Assembly: GCF_014203605.1 (NCBI RefSeq)
Contig: NZ_JACHJJ010000004.1
Coordinates: forward strand, 62,001 to 126,000
DNA: 64,000 nt
Reading direction: 5' to 3'
DNA from: Thiemannella venezuelensis
GTDB lineage: Bacteria; Actinomycetota; Actinomycetes; Streptosporangiales; Streptosporangiaceae
Part shown: positions 42,484 through 53,227 of the stretch, piece after piece
How positions within the stretch are numbered: the stretch's first letter is position 1
Layout: each line of letters begins with the position of its first letter
Notes under the pieces: model-generated
Database searches by the model: none
Seen by the model: the letters and a program-made list of their open reading frames with translations, nothing else
Told to the model about the DNA's origin: nothing
Program-made: the position numbers and the translations under genes

Positions 42484-43431
42484 ATGGTTGAAGGCATGGA
42501 GAGCAAGGCGTTTTCGGGATCCGGGCTGGTCCTCGGCGGGTACGCGGCGATCGGTGCCGGGGCCGTTTCCATGCTCGGGCTGCACGTGGTGACGGGCCTC
42601 GATCCGGTGCACACCGTGATCAGCGAGTACGCGTTCGAGCGGGACGGCTGGCTGCTGCCCGCCTCGCTCACGCTCTTCGCCGTGGGCGCGACGGCCTTCG
42701 CGGTCCTGCTGGCCCGCCGCGGCCAGGACCGCAAGGCGGCGCTGCTGGTCGGCCTCTGGGGCCTGTGCATGCTGCTGATCGGGGCCTTCCCCACCGACCG
42801 GCCCGGGGTGCCGCTCTCGATGTCCGGGGGCATCCACCGGTACGCCGCGTTCGCGGCCTTCCTGGCGATGCCGGTCGCCGGGCTGATCCTGGCGCGGCGG
42901 AACGAGGGCAGGCCGTACGCCAGGGTGGTGAAGGGGCTGAGCCTGGCCTCGCTGGGCCTGCTGCTGCTGGTGGTGATCCCGTACGTGGTGCGGATGTTCG
43001 GCGTCGAACTGACCAACGACGACATCCCCGCCGGGGTGACCCAGCGGCTGGTCGTCGCCTTCGAGGTCGCGGTCCTGGCCACGCTCGGCCTGGCCCTCGG
43101 CGCCGGGCCCGGCAGGGGCCGCCCCGTACGGCGTGCGGACCGGCGGACGCCGGCCCGGGCGGGCGGCGGGCCGGAGGCCGCGGCGGCGGGCCGGAATGAG
43201 GCGGGAGACGGGGCGGCGGGCGGACGGTCCCGGTACGTTCCCGGGCCCCGGGTCGCGGCCGATGACCGCCTTTCCGGCCGTCCTATGGAGCAGACAGCCC
43301 GTGTCGTGATTTGTCGCCCGACTGCCGTACGCTCCCCGGAAAGTCGATCAGTGAAAGAGGCGAGAGATGGCGGCGCAGAGCACGTACCTGGAGCTGTCGG
43401 AGGACGACGGCGGCTCGCACAAGTTCTATGA
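42484..43431 (+). CDS. DUF998-like membrane protein with long tail
   Basis: 315 residues from ATG 42484; ATG 42496 and GTG 42466 are also in frame and no good ribosome-binding site decides between them. The first 200 residues have six hydrophobic segments in the DUF998 pattern (HTVISEYAFERDGWLLPASL, a GAFPTDRPG loop, GGIHRYAAFAAFLAMPVAGL). From about residue 205 the sequence turns into Gly/Arg/Ala-rich low complexity and the frame runs 65 bp into the next gene. The tail looks like read-through, so a lost stop codon or frameshift is possible. Confidence 0.65.
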   Translation: MVEGMESKAFSGSGLVLGGYAAIGAGAVSMLGLHVVTGLDPVHTVISEYAFERDGWLLPASLTLFAVGATAFAVLLARRGQDRKAALLVGLWGLCMLLIGAFPTDRPGVPLSMSGGIHRYAAFAAFLAMPVAGLILARRNEGRPYARVVKGLSLASLGLLLLVVIPYVVRMFGVELTNDDIPAGVTQRLVVAFEVAVLATLGLALGAGPGRGRPVRRADRRTPARAGGGPEAAAAGRNEAGDGAAGGRSRYVPGPRVAADDRLSGRPMEQTARVVICRPTAVRSPESRSVKEARDGGAEHVPGAVGGRRRLAQVL

Positions 43432-44803
43432 GGTCGTGCTCGACGGGACGCAGGTGACGATCACCTACGGCCGGATCGGGGAGTCGGGGCAGAGCAAGAC
43501 GTCCGCTTTCGCCACCGAGGAGAAGGCCGCGGCGGCCGCCGCGAAGAAGGTCGGCGAGAAGGTCCGCAAGGGGTACGCCACCGCCGTGCGGGGCGTACGG
43601 CAGGCCCGGGCGGTCACCCGGCGCAGCGTGGCGAGCTCCCGCTCCACCGCCCGCCAGGCCCCCGTGCTGTGGCGCTTCGCCAGCGGCGCGGCGGCGTTCG
43701 GCATCTTCGTGGACGCCGAGCGCTGCTGGGTGGGCAACCAGCGGGGCGACGTCTACACCGTCACCCACGACGGCACCGTCACCGGCCGCTTCCGGCTGCC
43801 CGACGGCGTCAAGTGCATCGTCGGCGACGACTTCTGGATCTACGCCGGCGCCGACGACGGCAAGGTCTACGACCTCAGCGGCAAGGTGCCGCGGGTCGCC
43901 TACGAGATCGCCGAGGACGTCGACATCTACTGGCTCGACATCCACGACGGCGTGCTCGGCGTGTCCGACCGGGCCGGGCGGATCACCACCATCGACCACG
44001 AGGACGAGTTCCAGTGGGCGCGCACCGGCCAGGGCGACTCCGCCTGGATGGTCCGCTGCGACGACGAGGCCGTCTACCACGGCCACTCCGCGGGGGTGGC
44101 CCGCTACGACGCCGCCGACGGCACCCCCGTCTGGCAGGCCGGGGTTCAGGGTGCGGTGCTGTTCGGCTGGCAGGAGGCGGATTCGGTCTACGCGGGCACC
44201 TCGCGAGGCACCGTGCACCGGCTGCGCAAGTCCGACGGCCGCTCCGAGGCGGTCTACCGCTGCGACGCCACCGTCTTCTCCTGCGCCACCGCCCCCGGCG
44301 GGCGGTACGTCTTCGCCGGGGACAACCACTCCTCGATCTACTGCTTCGACGCCGACGGCACGCGCCTGTGGAAGCTCGCCACCGGCTGCGGCTCCGCCTT
44401 CTCCATGCAGTATCTCGACGACCGCCTCTACATCGTCACCACCGACGGCACCCTGGCCTGCATCGACGCCACCGAGGCGGCCATCAGGGCCGCCCAGGAG
44501 GGCACCGTCCCCGAGCCGGTGGACGTCAAGGCCGCCACCGGCCTGGCCGCGGTGGAGCCGGCCGCGACGGTGGAGACCGTCTCGGTGGAGGCGCAGGCGG
44601 ACGGCGGCGTGGTCGTGGAGTGCTTCCAGGACGGCGGGCGGCTGCGGGTCCGGGTGGTCAGCGAGGGCTACGACTCCGGCTGGAACGTGCAGTTCCCCAA
44701 GAACGTGCGCGAGGCGGGGGTCCGCTACCTCGTCGAGGGCGTGCGGGCCTCCGGGCGGGGCGGGTTCTACCGGGCCTACGGCGACATCCGCCGCCTGCTC
44801 TGA
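43367..44803 (+). CDS. WGR-domain protein with beta-propeller
   Basis: 478 residues. The N-terminal 75 residues form a WGR domain (KFYEVVLDGTQVTITYGRIG then ESGQSKTSAF), found in PARPs and MolR-like proteins and known to bind nucleic acids in some. Then come PQQ/WD-like repeats (WRFASGAAAFGIFVDAERCW, DDGKVYDLSG, VYAGTSRGTVHRL, YVFAGDNHSSIYCFDADG). The C-terminus (VVSEGYDSGWNVQFPKNVRE) is conserved in the group. No signal peptide, so it is cytoplasmic. Role unknown; WGR proteins without PARP domains occur in DNA-related and MoxR-linked clusters. Confidence 0.8.
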   Translation: MAAQSTYLELSEDDGGSHKFYEVVLDGTQVTITYGRIGESGQSKTSAFATEEKAAAAAAKKVGEKVRKGYATAVRGVRQARAVTRRSVASSRSTARQAPVLWRFASGAAAFGIFVDAERCWVGNQRGDVYTVTHDGTVTGRFRLPDGVKCIVGDDFWIYAGADDGKVYDLSGKVPRVAYEIAEDVDIYWLDIHDGVLGVSDRAGRITTIDHEDEFQWARTGQGDSAWMVRCDDEAVYHGHSAGVARYDAADGTPVWQAGVQGAVLFGWQEADSVYAGTSRGTVHRLRKSDGRSEAVYRCDATVFSCATAPGGRYVFAGDNHSSIYCFDADGTRLWKLATGCGSAFSMQYLDDRLYIVTTDGTLACIDATEAAIRAAQEGTVPEPVDVKAATGLAAVEPAATVETVSVEAQADGGVVVECFQDGGRLRVRVVSEGYDSGWNVQFPKNVREAGVRYLVEGVRASGRGGFYRAYGDIRRLL

Positions 44804-44819
44804 CACCGGGACGGCCACC

Positions 44820-44849
44820 GGTGCCGGGACGGGTCCCCGTCCCGGCACC
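44820..44849 (+). terminator. Intrinsic terminator after the WGR gene
   Basis: GGTGCCGGGACGGG (44820-44833) and CCCGTCCCGGCACC (44836-44849) are perfect 14-bp arms with only TC between, so a 12-bp stem with a 6-nt loop is realistic. GGTTTAG follows. The TAGGGT that begins here doubles as a -10-like element 7-8 nt before the next start codon. Confidence 0.8.
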
Positions 44850-44865
44850 GGTTTAGGGTGTGGGC

Positions 44866-45390
44866 ATGCTCCGTGGAGAGAGAGTGGTGCTCAGAGCCGT
44901 GACCAGGGACGACCTGGCGGCGCTGCACCGGTTGTACGAGGACGTCGAGACGGCCGTCAGCGCCCACGAGACACCGTGGGCGCCGGAGGCGCTGGACCAG
45001 GCGCTCGCCCGCTACGACGGGCGCAGGCCCGACCCGGCCAACGTGTCCTTCACCGTGGAGTCCCTGCCCGGGGGAGAGGTGCTCGGCAGCGCTCTGGTCT
45101 GGGGGATCGACTCCTTCAACCGCAACGCCCACCTGGGGGTCTCCCTGCTGCCGGAGGCCCGCGGCCGGGGATACGCCCCCGACGTGCTGCGCGTGCTCTG
45201 CGACTACGCGTTCCGGATCCGCGGGCTGCACCGGCTGGGACTGGAGACCCTCGCGACCAACGCCGCGATGATCGCCGCGGCGGAGAAGGCGGGCTTCCGC
45301 CGGGAGGGCACGCGCCGCGCCCACGCCTGGGTGCTGGGGGCCTTCGTCGACGAGGCGCTGTTCGGGCTGCTCGCCGAGGAGTTCGCCTGA
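44866..45390 (+). CDS. GNAT N-acetyltransferase, RimJ/RimL type
   Basis: 174 residues from ATG 44866, preceded by TAGGGT at leaderless spacing. The N-terminus VVLRAVTRDDLAALHRLYED and the acetyl-CoA loop LLPEARGRGYAPDVLRVLCD (RGRGYA), then LETLATNAAMIAAAEKAGFR, are those of RimJ/RimL-like acetyltransferases. These acetylate ribosomal protein N-termini or small amines. Substrate unknown. Confidence 0.9.
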   Translation: MLRGERVVLRAVTRDDLAALHRLYEDVETAVSAHETPWAPEALDQALARYDGRRPDPANVSFTVESLPGGEVLGSALVWGIDSFNRNAHLGVSLLPEARGRGYAPDVLRVLCDYAFRIRGLHRLGLETLATNAAMIAAAEKAGFRREGTRRAHAWVLGAFVDEALFGLLAEEFA

Positions 45391-45420
45391 GAGGGCGCCG
45401 GCGACCGGAGAGAGGTTCCC

Positions 45421-45508
45421 GATCACCGGGTGCCGTCTGCGGTGGTTCTACCAGGTGATCCAGCGGAAGCCTCTGTTATGGGCGATCACGCCTCGGCACC
45501 CGGTGTTC
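45421..45508. repeat. Inverted-repeat element of 88 bp
   Basis: GATCACCGGGTGCCG (45421-45435) and CGGCACCCGGTGTTC (45494-45508) pair at 14 of 15 positions around 58 bp, which itself contains the inner pair GTGATC and GATCAC (45455-45460, 45484-45489). It lies in the gap between the acetyltransferase and methyltransferase genes. It could be a large terminator, a small mobile element with terminal repeats, or an RNA structure. Confidence 0.5.
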
Positions 45509-45592
45509 GCGTGGGCGGAGGCGGGAACCGGGCACGGGAGGGCGACCGGCCCTCGATCGCGCCGTGCCGGGCCGCGGGGCGTCCGCTCCGCA

Positions 45593-46426
45593 TCATCGCC
45601 GGAGAGCGCCGGTCCGCGCCGCGGCGACCGCCAGTGTGGTGCAGGGCATCGTGAAGCCGCCCCCGATCGCGTCGATGGCGTCTCCGACGCCTGCCAGTAC
45701 TTCCGCCTGCCTGTCCGCCGGGAGCCGGGTGAGGCCGCCGGTCGTGGGCAGCAGATCCAGCCACTCGTCGCGGGTGTAGGATCGCTTCCCGTCGAATCGC
45801 CACCGCTCCGGGTCGCTGAACTCGCCCGCTTTCCGGATCGCGTCGGCGAACGTGGTGAACATCGCCTGGTAGATGTCCAGGGCCTGCTTCGGAGGCCGGC
45901 CGTTGAACGGGGAGTCGGGCACCACCTGCCGGTAGACCGCAGCGAAGGCCTCCGCGATAGGTGGGGGAGGCTCGAAGACGTGCGCGAACACCGCCAGCAG
46001 ACCGCCGGGTCGCAGGACCTGGGCCGCCTTCACGGGGCCCGCGACCGGGTCCACCCAGTGCCAGGCCTGGCCTGCGATGACCGCGTCGAATGTGCGGTCG
46101 GCCGGATCCCAGTCCTCGAACGCCGCCACCTCCACCTCGACCCCGCTGCGGCGCGCGAACCGGGCCATCCGCTCATCGGGGTCGACGCCCAGCACCGTGC
46201 AGCCGGCCGCCTGGAACTGCCGGGCCTCTATGCCGGTACCGCAGCCGACGTCCAGGACGTCAGGCCCAGGGCTGGCGGCGGCGATCCGCCGCACCAGAGC
46301 GCCGGGATAGGGGGGACGGGCCCGGTCGTAGCGTTCGGCGTCCACCCCGAACGACTCCGCCATCTGCCTGGCGCGGTGGGACTCATTCTCAGAAGGGCGT
46401 GATTGCCCCTGCGGTATAGTGGGCAT
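45593..46426 (-). CDS. Class I SAM-dependent methyltransferase
   Basis: 277 residues from ATG 46426. Motif I is VLDVGCGTGIEARQF near residue 58; motif II/III region holds FDAVIAGQAWHWVDP and VLRPGGLLAVFAHV. This is the UbiE/type-11 methyltransferase group acting on small molecules. The start codon lies inside a palindrome shared with the divergent TetR gene, so it is probably repressed by that regulator. Substrate unknown. Confidence 0.88.
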   Translation of the reverse strand: MPTIPQGQSRPSENESHRARQMAESFGVDAERYDRARPPYPGALVRRIAAASPGPDVLDVGCGTGIEARQFQAAGCTVLGVDPDERMARFARRSGVEVEVAAFEDWDPADRTFDAVIAGQAWHWVDPVAGPVKAAQVLRPGGLLAVFAHVFEPPPPIAEAFAAVYRQVVPDSPFNGRPPKQALDIYQAMFTTFADAIRKAGEFSDPERWRFDGKRSYTRDEWLDLLPTTGGLTRLPADRQAEVLAGVGDAIDAIGGGFTMPCTTLAVAAARTGALRR

Positions 46427-46454
46427 GCGCCCACCATAGTGGGCGTGCGCCCAC
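46419..46454. promoter_or_regulatory. Twin 16-bp palindromes spanning the methyltransferase start
   Basis: GTGGGCATGCGCCCAC (46419-46434) and GTGGGCGTGCGCCCAC (46439-46454) repeat at a 20-bp interval. The first covers the start codon of the methyltransferase; TATGGT ends 6 nt before that ATG on the minus strand and TATAGT lies beside the first palindrome on the plus strand. Repression by the adjacent TetR protein would block both promoters. Confidence 0.75.
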
Positions 46455-46498
46455 TCGGCAAGGGGTGGCGCTTAACGCTGGACGTAAGGGAACGCGCG

Positions 46499-47101
46499 AT
46501 GCCGACCGGAGTGCACATCCGCGACGCCCGTCGGCACCTGTTCGACGCCGCCGAGCGCATCCTGTTCCGGGACGGGCCGGATGCGTTGACCAGCCGCGCG
46601 ATAGCCACCGAGGCAGGCGTCGCCAAGGGCGTCCTGCACCGGCACTTCGCCGACTTCGATGCCTTCCTCGTCGAGCTCGTGCGAGACCGCATCGCCCGGA
46701 TCGACGATCAGGCCGCCGCCTTGCGTGAGTCTGCCGGGACCGGCACCGTCGCCGGCAACCTCACCGGCGCGCTGATGGACCTGTTCGACCCGGTCGCGGT
46801 GGCGATCGTCGGTCTCATCATCTTCCGGGACGAACTGCGCGCCCGGCTGCGCCAAGCCGGACCGGACCGCGGCATCCCGGTCTTGACAGAGGCCGTAGCC
46901 ATGATCGCCTCCTATCTCAACGACGAATGCGAGCTGGGCCGCATCGCGGTCGACACCGACGCCGACGCGCTCGCGCTCTCACTGATCGGGGCCGGGCACC
47001 TTCTGTTCGCTGACCGGGAAGGCGCCCCGGCGGAGGCCGGAGCCGTCGGCAGGATCGTGACCGCGGTCATCGCCGACGTCGTGCAGAGACGGCTGCTGTG
47101 A
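46499..47101 (+). CDS. TetR-family transcriptional regulator
   Basis: 200 residues from ATG 46499, preceded by AAGGGAA. The helix-turn-helix is ALTSRAIATEAGVAKGVLHR then HFADFDAFL. The rest is a helical sensor domain. It diverges from the methyltransferase gene across two tandem palindromes (46419-46454), which are the likely sites of self- and cross-repression. Confidence 0.9.
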   Translation: MPTGVHIRDARRHLFDAAERILFRDGPDALTSRAIATEAGVAKGVLHRHFADFDAFLVELVRDRIARIDDQAAALRESAGTGTVAGNLTGALMDLFDPVAVAIVGLIIFRDELRARLRQAGPDRGIPVLTEAVAMIASYLNDECELGRIAVDTDADALALSLIGAGHLLFADREGAPAEAGAVGRIVTAVIADVVQRRLL

Positions 47102-47146
47102 GAGGGCGGTTCGCGAGTCGCCGACCGGAGCGTCCAGGCGCAGGGC

Positions 47147-47743
47147 TCAGGTGAACCCCGCCAGCTTGTAGAGGACGAGCGAGCCCGCGACGGCCACGTT
47201 GAGGCTCGCCCCCGTGCCGATCATCGGGATCTCCACGGCCGCGTCGAGCAGGTCGAGGGCCTCCGGCGGGATGCCGTCGCGTTCGTGGCCGAGGACGGCC
47301 ACCGTGGGACGGCGGGCCATGGGCAGGTCGGCCAGGCGGACGGCCTCCTCCGCCAGCTCCACGCCGAGGACGAGGTCCCCGGCTGTCCTGCGTTCGGCCA
47401 GCCAGGACAGCGGCTCGCGGACCCAGTGCACACAGGCGGGTTTGCGCAGCGTGTTGCCGCGCCGGAGGGCTTCGGGGACCCACGGCAGGCGGGGTACGGC
47501 CATGCACGCGCCGACCGCGTCGCAGGTCCGCAGCAGCGTGCCGAGATTGAGCCCGTGCATCGGCCAGAGCGGGGCGACGCACAGGTGACCGAGGCATCGC
47601 TGAGGGCGGGTACGGCGGGCGGCCCGCAGGTCCGTGCGGGTGCGCACCCGCACGGCGGGGCCGGTCACGACCGGGTGCGGACGGCCTCCGCGGGAAGGTG
47701 ACAGATCATGCTGAGGGCGCTTCGGCGGTGCGCCCGGAACCAT
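47147..47743 (-). CDS. SpoU/TrmH-family RNA methyltransferase
   Basis: 198 residues from ATG 47743; the first 45 residues are poorly ordered and an internal GTG may be the true start. SpoU motifs are present: LNLGTLLRTCDAVGAC (motif 1), VAVLGHERDGIPPEALDLLD (motif 2) and GTGASLNVAVAGSLVLYKLA (motif 3). It 2'-O-methylates tRNA or rRNA; the compact size is like TrmH or TrmL. The target cannot be decided. Confidence 0.88.
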   Translation of the reverse strand: MVPGAPPKRPQHDLSPSRGGRPHPVVTGPAVRVRTRTDLRAARRTRPQRCLGHLCVAPLWPMHGLNLGTLLRTCDAVGACMAVPRLPWVPEALRRGNTLRKPACVHWVREPLSWLAERRTAGDLVLGVELAEEAVRLADLPMARRPTVAVLGHERDGIPPEALDLLDAAVEIPMIGTGASLNVAVAGSLVLYKLAGFT

Positions 47744-47770
47744 CGACGGGAATGTCTGCGCTCAGGATAG

Positions 47771-47811
47771 CCGTACGGCCGCCGCCGTCACGAGAGGCGG
47801 CGACCGTACGG
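47771..47811 (-). terminator. Hairpin terminator downstream of tex
   Basis: CCGTACGGCCGCCGCC (47771-47786) and GGCGGCGACCGTACGG (47796-47811) pair at 15 of 16 positions around a 9-nt loop. It lies about 100 bp past the tex stop codon on the minus strand. Confidence 0.7.
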
Positions 47812-47845
47812 TACTCCCGTGGCCCGTGGCCCGTGCGTTCTATTC

Positions 47846-47878
47846 GTTGACTTCCTCCCCACGGATGAATCCGGGGGT
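47846..47878. mobile_element. Possible end remnant of an IS200/IS605-type element
   Basis: GTTGACTTCCTCCCCACGG, then ATGAATCCGGGGGT, resembles the conserved 3' end of actinomycete IS200/IS605 elements (TTCCTCCCC followed by a GGAT..ATCC hairpin and GGGG). No tnpA or tnpB coding sequence is nearby. It is at most a scar, and part of the match could be chance in GC-rich DNA. Confidence 0.4.
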
Positions 47879-47905
47879 CTGCGCCCGAGGTTCCCGATCA
47901 GCCTG

Positions 47906-50311
<2,406 letters not shown>

Positions 50312-50414
50312 GGTCTCTTCCCCTTGTGATGGACGCCCCAAAGCTATCGTGCGGCGGGGAACCGGGAGCGGCGATGCCGCCCGGCAGGCGGACGACTCCG
50401 GGCCGGGCCTCCCG

Positions 50415-52127
50415 TCACACCTCCGGCAGGGCCGGGGCCAGACGGGTCCACTCGACGGTGGCCGCGGCGGCGTTGCCGCCCGGGGTGCCGGTCACCCAGT
50501 GGGTGAGCTGCGGCGTCTCCCTGCTGTCCTGGACCACCCAGGTGACCCCGGTGTCCGTGCCGTCGCGGGACAGCCGGGCGACACCGGAGCCGTCCACGGT
50601 CACCCGCCAGGTCGCGAGCCGCCCGGCGTCCTTTAGGGAGCAGACCTTCTCCCAGGCGGACGAGCCCTTGCGCATCGTCCAGACCCCGCTCCGCTGCACG
50701 GCCAGCATCAGCCGCCTGGCCCCGTTGGCGACCTTCGCGCCGAGGCAGACGCCGCTGCCGGTGCGGGGGTCCAGGGCGCTGTCGTCGTCCACCCGGCCCC
50801 GGAACTCCAGGACGAAGTCGCAGCCCGCGCGCACGTCGAGCGGGCAGGTGGCGCCGCTGGCCCGGGCGCCGGCGCTGCGCAGCGCGAACCCGCCGCCGGG
50901 GGTCCGCCGCGCGCCGCCGTACAGCTCCCACTCCCCGGCGAGCAGGTCGTCGCCGGTGAACCCCCGGGTGATGTCGAGCCCGGCCACCCTGATGTTGATC
51001 TGGTTGTGCTCCCAGACGACGAAGAACCTCCCCGGCGCGTACTCGTCGGCGCTCGGGTAGACGTCCCAGCCGCGCGCCGCCCCGCGCGTCAGCCGCCTGC
51101 CGTCGGCGAAGAGCCGCCCGGGACCCCACGGCTCGCCGGGCCGCCGCACCTTGTAGTGGAGCACCTCGCGGTACTGGTCGGGCCTGCTCTCCGGCGGGCC
51201 GGTGAACGGCCCGGCCAGCGTGTTGTAGATCGCCAGGTGGCGCCCCTCGGAGTCCCGGGTGAAGAACGTCTTGACGTAGTAGTTGGGCAGGTCCTCGTCC
51301 AGCGTCATCGGCGACCAGGTCAGGCCCCCATCGGTACTGGTCGCGGTGGCGCAGTGGGCGGCTCCGGTCCGGTAGCGGGCGTCGCGCTCGGCCGCCGACG
51401 CCCCGCCCCGCAGGTCCAGCGTGCGGGTGACCATGACGAGTGCGCCGGGATCGTCGTGGGCGATCGCGATCTGCGGCTCCTCGACCGCCACGCCGGGAGG
51501 GTTCTCCGCGAGCGCTCCGGACCGCCAGGTCCTCAGGTCCGCCGAGCGCAGCACCCCCGCCCGGGTGGTCCCGCCCGCCTGCCTCCAGTACGGCACCAGC
51601 CAGTGCCCGCCGTACCGGAGCGGCTTGCCGGCCACGACCACGCCCCTGCCGTTGCCCGGCACCTCCACGGTGATCGGGAAGTCGGTCCAGGTGCGGCCTG
51701 CGTCGGTGCTCCGCTTCGCCGTCATCGTGGTCGGGAAACCGTCCACGTCCCCCTCGCGGTCCCTGTCCCGCTCGACGTCGATCAGCCCGAGCAGCGCGTA
51801 CAGGACGTCGCCGTCGCGGAGGAAGACCACGTAGTGGTAGCGGTGCGCGGCGGTCGCCGCCGCCAGCGTGCCCACCGCCCAGGTCGCGCCCCCGTCCTCC
51901 GAGCGGGCGAACATGATCGATCCCTGGTCCTTCGGGGACGGGTCCCGCGCGTCCCGCACCCCGGCCCGCCAGCCCACCACCAGCCGCCGCGCGTCCAGCG
52001 CGACGATGTCGGGGACCCGGTTCCCCTCGTGGGCGAGCTCCCCGTCCGGGGTCCGCTCGGCCTTCCCGTAGACGGTGACGGGGGTGCTGACGTGCGTTCC
52101 GACGATGTCGGTGTCCGGCCATGGCAT
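50415..52127 (-). CDS. Sialidase-like (BNR/Asp-box) protein with C-terminal lectin-like domain
   Basis: 570 residues with no visible signal peptide. The sialidase fold shows an RIP-like arginine motif ([19 protein letters not shown]) and three Asp boxes ([24 protein letters not shown]) spaced along the first 300 residues. The last 200 residues look like a beta-sandwich ([20 protein letters not shown]). Exo-sialidases cleave terminal sialic acids, but many relatives act on other glycans. Without a leader, export is uncertain unless the true start lies elsewhere. Confidence 0.82.
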   Translation of the reverse strand: MPWPDTDIVGTHVSTPVTVYGKAERTPDGELAHEGNRVPDIVALDARRLVVGWRAGVRDARDPSPKDQGSIMFARSEDGGATWAVGTLAAATAAHRYHYVVFLRDGDVLYALLGLIDVERDRDREGDVDGFPTTMTAKRSTDAGRTWTDFPITVEVPGNGRGVVVAGKPLRYGGHWLVPYWRQAGGTTRAGVLRSADLRTWRSGALAENPPGVAVEEPQIAIAHDDPGALVMVTRTLDLRGGASAAERDARYRTGAAHCATATSTDGGLTWSPMTLDEDLPNYYVKTFFTRDSEGRHLAIYNTLAGPFTGPPESRPDQYREVLHYKVRRPGEPWGPGRLFADGRRLTRGAARGWDVYPSADEYAPGRFFVVWEHNQINIRVAGLDITRGFTGDDLLAGEWELYGGARRTPGGGFALRSAGARASGATCPLDVRAGCDFVLEFRGRVDDDSALDPRTGSGVCLGAKVANGARRLMLAVQRSGVWTMRKGSSAWEKVCSLKDAGRLATWRVTVDGSGVARLSRDGTDTGVTWVVQDSRETPQLTHWVTGTPGGNAAAATVEWTRLAPALPEV

Positions 52128-52489
52128 GGGTTCCAGCCAACAGGCGGCGGGTGACCGGAGGGTTTCCGGAAGATGACGCCCGTACGGCCGTTCCCGGCCT
52201 CACGGGATCTGCGACCGGCCGACGGGCTTCACCGGGGCTCCGGCGCCGGGTCTCCGTCCGCCCGCATCCGTGCCGCGGTGATCGCCCCGCCGCTTCCGCG
52301 GAGGCAGTGGTCCGACCGGCAACCGCGCGACAACACCTCGGCGGCAGATTGTGCACCGGGGGCCGCGGCATCAGGGAGAGCCGCCGGCGGCGGAAGGCGT
52401 CGCCGCCGGCGTCCGTACGAGGACCGCCGGGCATCGGCGGTTCCCGGCGGCCCTCTCCGGATGTCCCGATCGAACCAGGAGGAGAACCG
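52128..52489. other. Intergenic stretch, no gene seen
   Basis: 362 bp between the sialidase-like gene start and the secreted-protein start. Codon bias is weak and no family motif appears in any frame. Only the AGGAGGAG ribosome-binding site at the right end (for ATG 52490) stands out. Confidence 0.5.
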
Positions 52490-53023
52490 ATGAAGCTCAT
52501 CGCGGTCCACGGACGGGTCGCGCGGACGCTGGCCGTGGCGGCGCTGACGACCCTCGCAGCCGTCCCCGCCCTGGCCCGGCCCGCCCTGGCCCAGTCCACG
52601 CAGGCGCAGTCCACGCAGGCGCAGTCCACGCAGGCGCAGTCCACGCAGGCGCAGTCCACGCAGGCGCCCGCACCCGGGCGCTGCACCCTCCTCATCACCT
52701 CGACCCATCCCCAGATCAGGTTCAGCGAGCGGATCGTGAACATCTGCACCCCCCGCGCGGCCACCGACAGGCTCACCCAGACCAGGTACTACGGAGCGGA
52801 CTGGCCGGACCCCGACGACTGGCTGAAGATGTTCGACCGGGTCGCTCCTCCCCTCACGGACAATTTCGTCGTGAGCAAGTTCGACCTCAACGAGGACGCC
52901 AGAACCGGGGATGAGATCTACACGAGGAACCTGTTCTTCCGGGCGGACGGTTCTTCATACGAGATCCGCTCCAACGAGGTCCACAAGCAGTTCCACCCCA
53001 CGTATCCGTTCCAACCTGCCTGA
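52490..53023 (+). CDS. Small secreted protein with QSTQA repeats
   Basis: 177 residues from ATG 52490 with AGGAGGAG upstream. The signal peptide (TLAVAALTTLAAVPALA) ends near ALA and is followed by QSTQA five times, a flexible linker. The mature domain of about 115 residues has two cysteines (GRCTLLIT, VNICTP) likely paired, then mixed alpha/beta sequence (DDWLKMFDRVAPPL, DEIYTRNLFFRADG). I do not recognise the family. Confidence 0.78.
   Translation: MKLIAVHGRVARTLAVAALTTLAAVPALARPALAQSTQAQSTQAQSTQAQSTQAQSTQAPAPGRCTLLITSTHPQIRFSERIVNICTPRAATDRLTQTRYYGADWPDPDDWLKMFDRVAPPLTDNFVVSKFDLNEDARTGDEIYTRNLFFRADGSSYEIRSNEVHKQFHPTYPFQPA
52592..52666. repeat. Five perfect 15-bp tandem repeats
   Basis: CAGTCCACGCAGGCG is repeated five times without change in the secreted-protein gene, encoding QSTQA each time. 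Perfect identity points to recent expansion, so copy number should vary between strains. Confidence 0.95.
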
Positions 53024-53078
53024 GGCGCGCCAGAACGCCTGATCGATCACAGGTGTGAACGGATACCGTCCCGCGCAA

Positions 53079-53105
53079 GGCCGCTTCCCGGACCGGGAAG
53101 CGGCC
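53079..53105. terminator. Hairpin terminator beside the tRNA genes
   Basis: GGCCGCTTCCCGG (53079-53091) and CCGGGAAGCGGCC (53093-53105) are perfect 13-nt arms. It lies downstream of the minus-strand tRNA genes and downstream of the plus-strand secreted-protein gene, so it can end both. Confidence 0.75.
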
Positions 53106-53122
53106 CTGCGCCCTGTGTTTCC

Positions 53123-53198
53123 TGGTGCCTCCGGCTGGACTCGAACCAGCGTCCTCCTGCTCCGCAAGCAGGCGCGCTCTCCTCTGCGCCACGGAGGC
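53123..53198 (-). tRNA. tRNA-Arg with anticodon GCG
   Basis: A 76-nt cloverleaf with CCA encoded: acceptor GCCTCCG/CGGAGGC, D stem GCGC/GCGC with loop AGAGGAGA, anticodon stem CCTGC/GCAGG with loop TTGCGGA, T arm GCTGG-TTCGAGT-CCAGC, discriminator A. The anticodon (53163-53165) is GCG, which reads CGC and CGU. Bacteria normally read CGN with an ACG anticodon edited to ICG, so this isoacceptor is unusual. A20 and C35, main arginine identity bases, are present. Structure is otherwise complete. Confidence 0.85.
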
Positions 53199-53227
53199 CG
53201 GGCTCCTCCGGAAAGGAGGGGAGCCGG

